From Nanobdellota archaeon (GTDB lineage: Archaea; Nanobdellota; Nanobdellia; Woesearchaeales; BS150m-G63), in the NCBI GenBank assembly GCA_023137655.1, contig JAGLOT010000039.1:1-6329 (forward strand): a DNA stretch of 6,329 bases, given 5' to 3'. Positions 1 to 3,933 of the stretch are shown in pieces. The number at the start of each line of letters is the position of its first letter. The stretch's first letter is position 1. The translations under genes were made by a program, and so were the position numbers. The notes beneath the pieces are model-generated. The model ran no database searches, was not told the DNA's origin, and saw nothing but the letters and a program-made list of their open reading frames with translations.

Positions 1-2
1 AT

Positions 3-677
3 CAAGAAATTAAAGAAAAGATTGAGGAATTTAAAACAATTAAACCTGTTCAAAATAAAGGAAATTATACTGATGTTAAAAACTTAAGATTCCAAATTGA
101 AAAATTAGAAGAAAAGATGGAAACTGAAGCTCTTTCTTTTGATAAAGAAAGAAAATTAAATGATGTAATTAAACAAAAGAAAAAAGAACTGAAAGAAGTT
201 GGTGCATCTAGCGAGAATTTTGATAAGGCAAGAGGTCTTTCAAAAGATATTGAAGTTGTAAAGAAGAAAGCAGATGAAAAACACAAAGAAATTCAAGATA
301 AAGCTAAAAAAAGTCAAGAATTACACTTACAAATATTAGAAATTTCTAAAGAAGTTGATGGATTAAAAACAAAAAGAGATACTGCACAAAATAAATTCTT
401 AGAATTAAAGAAGAAATTTGTTCAACTTAATAATAAATTAAAAGTAAATATCTCTGTTGTTAGAGAAAAATTAAAGAGAAACAAGAAAGAGAAGAAAGTT
501 AAAGAAAGCAAGAAAGAAAAAGAAATAGTTAAAGAGAAGAGTGAAGAAGTTAAAGAGAAATTGAAGAAAAAAGGCGTTAAATTAACTACTGAAGATCTTT
601 TAGTCATGCAACAAATGAAAGATGAAGATATTTCATTTAATATTGATGTTGTTGTTGATAAAAAAGATTCTAAATAA
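3..677 (+). CDS. Archaeal coiled-coil protein, COG1340-like (5' truncated)
   Basis: The frame is open from the first complete codon at position 3 to TAA at 675-677, so the gene enters from the left. The Met at 117 is probably internal, because the 38 codons before it continue the same Lys/Glu heptad-rich pattern. About 224 residues are visible, almost all predicted coiled coil. Two landmarks resemble the archaeal COG1340 family: a central block with 'KKADEKHKEIQDKAKKSQELH', and a C-terminal 'KGVKLTTEDLLVMQ' box at about 570-611 like the conserved 'G.kLTTEDLL' ending of that family. Family members are usually near 290 residues, so roughly 60-70 residues probably lie outside the window. No enzymatic motif or membrane segment is present, and the family function is not established. 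Homologues are sometimes misnamed phosphoserine phosphatase, which nothing here supports. The gene converges on rps27ae. Confidence 0.8.
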   Translation, partial: QEIKEKIEEFKTIKPVQNKGNYTDVKNLRFQIEKLEEKMETEALSFDKERKLNDVIKQKKKELKEVGASSENFDKARGLSKDIEVVKKKADEKHKEIQDKAKKSQELHLQILEISKEVDGLKTKRDTAQNKFLELKKKFVQLNNKLKVNISVVREKLKRNKKEKKVKESKKEKEIVKEKSEEVKEKLKKKGVKLTTEDLLVMQQMKDEDISFNIDVVVDKKDSK

Positions 678-695
678 TTCTTATATTTATTCTAC
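678..695 (+). terminator. T-rich 3' end of the coiled-coil gene
   Basis: Directly after the TAA the plus strand reads as interrupted T-tracts (TTCTTATATTTATTCTAC) with no stem-loop. Archaeal polymerase can terminate on T-rich tracts without a hairpin, so this is a plausible terminator. Background AT content is high, which keeps the call weak. Confidence 0.3.
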
Positions 696-716
696 CCTAT
701 AATGTATGGAAATCTT

Positions 717-736
717 ATTCTACATAATTAAAATGT
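717..736. repeat. 20-nt near-duplicate of the rps27ae 3' end
   Basis: ATTCTACATAATTAAAATGT matches 815-834 (ATTCTACATAACTACAATGT) at 18 of 20 positions in the same orientation. The second copy lies in the coding 3' end of rps27ae. A shorter, looser relative (ATTCTAC, 5 nt, AATGT) is at 689-705. The similarity does not extend beyond the 20 nt on either side. It could be a duplicated fragment or an AT-rich coincidence. Confidence 0.35.
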
Positions 737-766
737 AATTATAAAATAAAGAATAGACTATGAGAT

Positions 767-800
767 TAAAAATAAGAATAAATAAAATATAAGAAAATAA
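767..800 (-). terminator. T-rich 3' end of the rps27ae operon
   Basis: Read on the minus strand, the 34 nt after the S27ae stop are almost all T and A, with several T runs (TTATTTTC, TATTTTATTTATT, TTATTTTTA). No stem-loop is visible. This fits archaeal oligo-T termination at the end of the five-gene minus-strand operon and faces the convergent coiled-coil gene. Confidence 0.4.
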
Positions 801-1013
801 TTAATTAGATTTGAATTCTACATAACTACAATGTCCACATGTAGACCTGTTTTTATGATTAGCTAAAAAGAATCCTGGGCCGCATTTTGGACAAAACTTA
901 TTCTTTCTAGTTAAAGTATCTCCAGAGATTTCATATTTTTCCCATCTTTTACTTTCAACTTTCTTTTTCTTTGCCTTTGAATCTTTTGGTTTTGGTTTAC
1001 CTTTTGCTGCCAT
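801..1013 (-). CDS. rps27ae: Small ribosomal subunit protein eS31 (S27ae)
   Basis: This 70-residue protein is the archaeal/eukaryotic-type S27ae of the 30S subunit. A Lys-rich, disordered N-terminus (residues 1-23) leads into a single zinc ribbon with CPKC at 41-44 and CGHC at 59-62, giving four Cys ligands. The 'RWEKYEISGDTLTRKNKFCPKCGPG' region is characteristic of the family, and the archaeal form lacks the ubiquitin fusion seen in eukaryotes. The length is slightly above the usual 50-65 residues because of the basic N-terminal stretch. It is the last gene of the minus-strand operon, 2 nt after the S24e stop. A Shine-Dalgarno-like AGAGGA (1020-1025) lies within the final codons of rps24e, 6 nt before this ATG, which supports the start and suggests coupled translation. 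Confidence 0.96.
   Translation of the reverse strand: MAAKGKPKPKDSKAKKKKVESKRWEKYEISGDTLTRKNKFCPKCGPGFFLANHKNRSTCGHCSYVEFKSN
815..834. repeat. rps27ae-internal copy of the 20-nt repeat
   Basis: This is the coding copy of the sequence nearly repeated at 717-736 (18 of 20 identical). On the minus strand it encodes part of the S27ae C-terminus (HCSYVEF), so this copy is constrained by the protein and would be the source if the two are related. Confidence 0.35.
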
Positions 1014-1015
1014 TT

Positions 1016-1399
1016 TTATTCCTCTTTAACTGCTTCAGGTGCAGTTTCTTTTGGTTCTTCTGTTTTAGGCTCAGCTGCTGGTTCAGCAGGAATTTCTGCT
1101 GGAGCTTCTACTTTAGGTTCTGGTTTTTTAGGTTCTTTGATAGCCCTTATCTTTTTCTCTAAAACTGCCATAACCTTTTTATCTTCGTAAATGTAAGCTT
1201 CAATCTTAGCTTTTTGTGAACCAAATTCAGTATAAATATGTTTTACCAATGTTAAGTCTGATTTTGTTTTAAGTTTTTTTGATATTGCTTGAACTAAATC
1301 ATACCTTGAAGGTGTTTGCCCTTCGAAAGTTATTTCTGCTATGACTGCTGTTCTTGAAAGCAATGGTTGTTTTTCTTGTTTATTTATATTTAAATCCAT
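1016..1399 (-). CDS. rps24e: Small ribosomal subunit protein eS24 (S24e) with acidic Pro/Ala/Glu tail
   Basis: Residues 1-88 form a typical archaeal S24e: an N-terminal strand with 'NPLLxR'-like 'KQPLLSRTAVIAEITF', then 'TPSRYDLVQAISKKL', 'IYTEFGSQKAKIEAYIYED' and a basic helix ending near residue 88. Residues 89-127 are an added low-complexity tail of Pro, Ala, Glu and Lys (for example EAPAEIPAEPAAEPK), expected to be disordered and solvent-exposed. S24e proteins are normally about 100 residues, so the tail accounts for the excess. The ATG lies 1 nt after the spt4 stop. An upstream AAAGGTAAG, about 6 nt before the ATG and inside the end of spt4, can serve as ribosome binding site. The protein acts in the 30S ribosomal subunit. 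Confidence 0.96.
   Translation of the reverse strand: MDLNINKQEKQPLLSRTAVIAEITFEGQTPSRYDLVQAISKKLKTKSDLTLVKHIYTEFGSQKAKIEAYIYEDKKVMAVLEKKIRAIKEPKKPEPKVEAPAEIPAEPAAEPKTEEPKETAPEAVKEE
1020..1025 (-). promoter_or_regulatory. Shine-Dalgarno-like site for rps27ae
   Basis: AGAGGA on the minus strand, 6 nt before the S27ae ATG, lies inside the last two sense codons of rps24e (GAG GAA). It supports the chosen start and points to translation re-initiation across the 2-nt gene gap. Confidence 0.55.
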
Positions 1400-1400
1400 T

Positions 1401-1583
1401 TTATCTTACCTTTATGGCATATTCGCCTTTTGCTTTGATTCCAATTTTTTGTGCAACAACTGATTTGCTTGGATCTATGATTATTAATCTACCTTGCCAA
1501 TTTGTGCTAAACTGATTTCCTTTACAGTTAGGGCAAGTCTCACCCTCTACAAATAATTTACATTTCTTACATGCTTTCTTCAT
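1401..1583 (-). CDS. spt4: Transcription elongation factor Spt4 (RpoE'')
   Basis: This 60-residue protein is archaeal Spt4, formerly annotated as RNA polymerase subunit E''. It pairs with the NGN domain of Spt5 to form the elongation factor that clamps RNA polymerase on DNA. A four-Cys zinc site is visible: C5-x2-C8 and C17-x2-C20, with 'CPNCKG' in the second half. 'FSTNWQGRLIIIDPSKSVVAQKIGI' at about residues 25-49 is the family core, including the 'W.G.iiIidP..S.iA..mgi' pattern. The length is normal (about 60). It lies between rpo7 and rps24e, its usual archaeal place. A weak AAAGGAAA about 7 nt before the ATG may be the ribosome binding site. It is the only gene in this operon separated from its upstream neighbour by a sizeable gap (60 nt, with a hairpin). 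Confidence 0.96.
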   Translation of the reverse strand: MKKACKKCKLFVEGETCPNCKGNQFSTNWQGRLIIIDPSKSVVAQKIGIKAKGEYAIKVR

Positions 1584-1621
1584 TTTTGATTTCCTTTGTT
1601 TTTTAATAAAAATGATTGCAA

Positions 1622-1636
1622 GAAGACAAAGTCTTC
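1622..1636 (-). other. Small perfect hairpin in the rpo7-spt4 gap
   Basis: GAAGAC, a 3-nt loop and GTCTTC form a perfect 6-bp stem beginning 7 nt after the rpo7 stop on the minus-strand transcript. A short T-run (CATTTTTATT) follows within about 10-15 nt. It resembles a weak terminator, pause site or mRNA-processing or stability element that could reduce expression of spt4, rps24e and rps27ae relative to rpo7. It sits in the only long gap of an otherwise 1-2 nt spaced operon. Function is inferred only. Confidence 0.4.
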
Positions 1637-1643
1637 AGGTGTT

Positions 1644-2210
1644 TCATTTTTTGGTTTCCTTTTTAGCTGGTTTTTCTTCAGCTTCTTCTTTGATCCAATC
1701 AACTCTACCAAGAGTTGCTTGTCTCATTGTTAGGCCTATTTTAGGGTTTGCTGCATCTTTAAAGCTCACTGCAATAACCTTTGCCTTACATTTGTCTCCC
1801 ACTTTTAATGATCTTTTGCTTTCTTTACCTGACAAAACCTTGTCTTTGGAAAATGAAACAAAATCGTCCATTGTTTGTGAAATATGAATCATACCATCTA
1901 TTGGGCCAATTGACATGAAAACGCCAAAATCTGTAATATCTCTTACTCTACCCATTAAAACTTCGTGTAATTCTGGTTTGAATGATAATAATTCGAATTC
2001 AGTTTCATAATATGATGCACCATCTCCAGGAACTATGGTTCCGTCGTAGATTTTATCTATTTTAAGTACATCTATGATAATTCCTAAATCTTGAGAAATA
2101 AAATTATTATAAGTCTTTTTAATTGCTGTTGTAACAGACACTTCTACTGAATCCCCAAAGAGTTTTGGTGGAACTCTTATGTGGTCCTTGAGTTTTAGTT
2201 TATAAAACAT
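1644..2210 (-). CDS. rpo7: DNA-directed RNA polymerase subunit Rpo7 (RpoE')
   Basis: This 188-residue protein is the archaeal homologue of eukaryotic Rpb7. It forms the polymerase stalk with Rpo4 and contacts nascent RNA. The N-terminal RNP-like domain (residues 1-80) begins 'MFYKLKLKDHIRVPP', with the family block 'GDGASYYETEFELLSFKPELHEVLMG' at about 62-87. An S1 RNA-binding domain follows at about 82-164, with 'GRVRDITDFGVFMSIGPIDGMIHISQ' and 'GLTMRQATLGRVDWI' at its end. A Lys/Glu-rich tail (174-188) is probably disordered. The length matches the archaeal family. The ATG is 1 nt after the PIN gene stop and no Shine-Dalgarno motif is visible, so translation is probably coupled to that gene. 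The neighbours PIN, spt4 and rps24e confirm the identity. Confidence 0.97.
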   Translation of the reverse strand: MFYKLKLKDHIRVPPKLFGDSVEVSVTTAIKKTYNNFISQDLGIIIDVLKIDKIYDGTIVPGDGASYYETEFELLSFKPELHEVLMGRVRDITDFGVFMSIGPIDGMIHISQTMDDFVSFSKDKVLSGKESKRSLKVGDKCKAKVIAVSFKDAANPKIGLTMRQATLGRVDWIKEEAEEKPAKKETKK

Positions 2211-2211
2211 T

Positions 2212-2625
2212 TTAAATTATAATTAGGTGTTTTTTTTGCCTTAATGTGATTATTTTTATGTCTCTGTTTTTAAGCTTTTCCTTTAAGAGCTTATCTTGTG
2301 TAGCTACTAAATAACCATTCTTAGCTGCAAATTCAACGATTTTATCGTCTACTGAACTAATTTTACTTAGTGAATTAGCTGTCTTTAAATGCTTTACGGT
2401 TTTTTTGACTTTAAGAGGCATTTTTTCTAGATATGATAGGGTCGCTTTGGCTGCTCTGCCGTCCGAACCCTTGTCTAAACGAGCTATTTTTTCTAATTCT
2501 AACACAATAAGGTCAAGTATAATTATTTCTGGATTATCTATTATCCTCTTTAACTCTGTAAATATATCTACCTTGAGGGTAAATGGAAGAAGTATAAAAT
2601 TAGTATCTAATAGGATTTTAGTCAT
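2212..2625 (-). CDS. FCF1-like PIN-domain nuclease
   Basis: This 137-residue single PIN domain resembles archaeal COG1412 proteins related to eukaryotic Fcf1/Utp24. The expected acidic metal-binding residues can be placed: D7 in 'LLDTNFIL', E43 in 'LIVLELEKI', D93 or D94 in 'SVDDKIVEFA', and D111 in 'VATQDKLLKEKL'. The C-terminal 'IITLRQKKHL' also fits Fcf1-like proteins. PIN domains are Mg2+/Mn2+-dependent ribonucleases. Fcf1 acts in early 18S rRNA processing, so an rRNA or general RNA-processing role fits the company of ribosomal and polymerase genes, but no archaeal substrate is shown here. A VapC toxin is less likely because there is no small antitoxin gene and the position upstream of rpo7 is conserved. 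A TATA-like box about 25 nt before the ATG suggests a leaderless mRNA and makes this the first gene of the operon. Confidence 0.9.
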   Translation of the reverse strand: MTKILLDTNFILLPFTLKVDIFTELKRIIDNPEIIILDLIVLELEKIARLDKGSDGRAAKATLSYLEKMPLKVKKTVKHLKTANSLSKISSVDDKIVEFAAKNGYLVATQDKLLKEKLKNRDIKIITLRQKKHLIII

Positions 2626-2646
2626 AATTAAAGGTTTTTTTGTTGT

Positions 2647-2655
2647 TTTATATAA
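2647..2655 (-). promoter_or_regulatory. TATA-like box of the PIN-rpo7-spt4-S24e-S27ae operon
   Basis: The minus strand reads AGAAAG then TTATATAAA, that is, a purine/A-rich BRE-like stretch followed by an archaeal TATA box. The box centre (about 2651) is about 26 nt from the PIN ATG (2625), so transcription would start at or next to the start codon, giving a leaderless mRNA. There is no Shine-Dalgarno motif before the ATG, in agreement. This promoter sits in the 39-nt gap after the antiporter gene. Confidence 0.6.
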
Positions 2656-2664
2656 CTTTCTGGA

Positions 2665-3861
2665 TTATTCTGGTTTGGTTAATAATTTTGGTGCAAATTT
2701 ACCTGCAAGGGTTGATGTTGCTATACTATATACCATAAAGATAAGAATTAATGGGAGGATATTGTTTAATGCTGGTATGTTAAGGGTCATTAGAGAGAAT
2801 ATAACTACTGCTACTGTAATTCCTTTTGAAATATTTAGAGACATGAACAATTTTTCATTTTTAGTGTATCCATCTTTAAAAGTTAAATTTACTGCAATGT
2901 ATCTAATAACTAGATAGATTAGGAAAAGTAAAATAGATCTTATGAAAAAGAAAATATCAAAAGGTATTGCAATACTAAATCCAATTAATATGAAAACAAG
3001 AATTTCTAATGAATTTGAAAACATTGAAGAGAATTCATTTAATGTGCTTTTTTCTTTTACAGTTATATTCCCAAAGAATAATCCCAGTGCTACAACTGCG
3101 ATTACACCTGAACCACTGAGGTTTTCTGCAATAATATAGGTCAATAGAGCAGATGTAATTAATGCTATGGGACTTAATTGATCAGAATATTTTTTCCTCA
3201 TTAATTTAAATATTAATAATCCAATAAAAATTCCAGAACCTAATCCCACTATAATCTGTGTTAAAAAAGGTATAATGGAAGTTTCAACTAATGTTGAAAA
3301 ATTAATTGTAGCCCCTATATTATAAAATAAATCTAAGAATAGAAATGGTAGAATAACTGATAATGGTGTGTTTATGATTGATTCAATTTCTAAAAGTCTA
3401 GCAACCTTTCCAGAAAATCCTTTTAATAATATTAAAACTGCTGCAGAATCTGTTGCAGACATTAGGGCGGAGAATATTAATGCTAAAATAACTGACTGAA
3501 ATAGTGAATCTCCTGCTATGCCATATATCAACATTGCAGGTATTGTTAATAATAATGTATTTAATATTAAGAAAACAAAAGCTAATTTCATTGCCTTAAA
3601 AGATAATGTATCAAAAGTTTTTAATTTTAATCTGGATGTGGAGTCAAAAAGAATCATTACTAGTGCTATTATACTGATACTGGTAAGAAATACTGGTGAA
3701 AGAGTCATATGATCCCCTTGGAATTTTATATTTCCCAATAAAATTCCTGTTAGAATTAATAGAAGTACATTTGGTATTTTTAGCTTATTTGAAATAATCG
3801 AACATATTATCCCTGCAAGTAATAGTCCTGCAATTGCCGTTAAATAAAATAAAGCTGCCAT
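2665..3861 (-). CDS. CPA1-like cation/proton antiporter with altered ND motif
   Basis: This 398-residue, very hydrophobic protein has about 12-13 predicted membrane segments, as in Na+(K+)/H+ exchangers of the NhaP/CvrA type (Pfam Na_H_Exchanger). Family landmarks in order are: 'KLKIPNVLLLILTGILLG' (about 26-43), the unwound-helix motif 'SATDSAAVLILLKG' with T137-D138, 'ESIINTPLSVILP' at 160-172, 'ENLSGSGVIAVVALGLFFGN' at about 246-265, R320 in a late helix, and 'SKGITVAVV' near 345-353. In characterised CPA1 members the second motif reads E-S-x-x-N-D, where the Asp binds the ion; here the codons give N164-T165. E160, N164 and D138 are kept. It is therefore a family member with possibly altered or lost exchange, or a subgroup with different coordination. 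The ATG is preceded by AGAGGT. It is transcribed divergently from cca and lies 39 nt upstream of the PIN operon. Confidence 0.88.
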   Translation of the reverse strand: MAALFYLTAIAGLLLAGIICSIISNKLKIPNVLLLILTGILLGNIKFQGDHMTLSPVFLTSISIIALVMILFDSTSRLKLKTFDTLSFKAMKLAFVFLILNTLLLTIPAMLIYGIAGDSLFQSVILALIFSALMSATDSAAVLILLKGFSGKVARLLEIESIINTPLSVILPFLFLDLFYNIGATINFSTLVETSIIPFLTQIIVGLGSGIFIGLLIFKLMRKKYSDQLSPIALITSALLTYIIAENLSGSGVIAVVALGLFFGNITVKEKSTLNEFSSMFSNSLEILVFILIGFSIAIPFDIFFFIRSILLFLIYLVIRYIAVNLTFKDGYTKNEKLFMSLNISKGITVAVVIFSLMTLNIPALNNILPLILIFMVYSIATSTLAGKFAPKLLTKPE

Positions 3862-3864
3862 TTT

Positions 3865-3870
3865 ACCTCT
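3865..3870 (-). promoter_or_regulatory. Shine-Dalgarno-like site for the antiporter
   Basis: AGAGGT on the minus strand lies 3 nt before the antiporter ATG. The spacing is short but usable, and it suggests that this mRNA has a short leader, unlike the apparently leaderless cca transcript on the other strand. Confidence 0.45.
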
Positions 3871-3893
3871 TTTTAGATTTTAAAGTCCTAGAG

Positions 3894-3902
3894 TTTTAAA
3901 AA
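3894..3902 (-). promoter_or_regulatory. TATA-like box for the antiporter gene
   Basis: The minus strand reads TTTTTAAAA here. A start about 25 nt downstream would fall near 3872-3874, leaving a leader of about 10 nt that contains the AGAGGT ribosome binding site. A second A/T box (TTTAAAAT, 3877-3884) is only about 20 nt from the ATG and fits less well. Confidence 0.4.
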
Positions 3903-3910
3903 GCTTTTTA
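3897..3910. repeat. 14-bp perfect palindrome in the divergent promoter
   Basis: TAAAAAGCTTTTTA is a perfect inverted repeat centred between positions 3903 and 3904, in the 72 nt between the antiporter and cca starts. It overlaps both TATA-like boxes, so binding of TBP or a dimeric regulator here could affect both directions. Its AT-richness means that a chance origin cannot be excluded. Confidence 0.55.
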
Positions 3911-3915
3911 TATTA
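3905..3915 (+). promoter_or_regulatory. TATA-like box for the cca operon
   Basis: TTTTTATATTA is preceded by AAAAAG, a BRE-like element. The box centre lies about 24 nt before the ATG at 3934, which predicts a transcription start on or next to that codon and a leaderless mRNA. Confidence 0.5.
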
Positions 3916-3933
3916 ATATGATGATGAATGTGT

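Noticed and set aside
117..119. ATG at 117 as the start of the coiled-coil gene
   Set aside because: The frame is open upstream to the window edge with the same coiled-coil composition, no ribosome binding site precedes this ATG, and family members are longer.
65..607. Two Phe/Ser-rich minus-strand frames opposite the coiled-coil gene (65-286 and 422-607)
   Set aside because: Both are antisense shadows of AAG/GAA-rich codons, with no start signals.
721..741. ATAATT / AATTAT inverted repeat in the intergenic region as a terminator hairpin
   Set aside because: The stem would be six A-T pairs only, too weak to be meaningful in such AT-rich sequence.
971..1162. Phe/Leu-rich 63-codon plus-strand frame
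   Set aside because: It is the antisense of the Lys-rich S27ae N-terminus and the Pro/Glu tail of S24e. The apparent membrane protein is an artefact of that composition.
1612..1887. 91-codon plus-strand frame opposite rpo7
   Set aside because: It is antisense to the S1 domain of rpo7, has no promoter or ribosome binding site, and its hydrophobic composition is the expected mirror of a Lys/Glu-rich gene.
2212..2625. PIN gene as a VapC toxin of a toxin-antitoxin pair
   Set aside because: There is no small antitoxin gene next to it, the C-terminal 'LRQKKHL' and the conserved position before rpo7 point to the FCF1-like housekeeping family, and the 39-nt upstream gap is too small for a partner.
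2405..2917. 170-codon plus-strand reading frame
   Set aside because: It runs antisense across the PIN gene and the end of the antiporter, both of which have clear family motifs. Its translation shows no recognisable domain.
2942..3712. Two short plus-strand frames opposite the antiporter (2942-3139 and 3518-3712)
   Set aside because: They lie wholly inside the antiporter gene on the other strand and show no motif or start signal.
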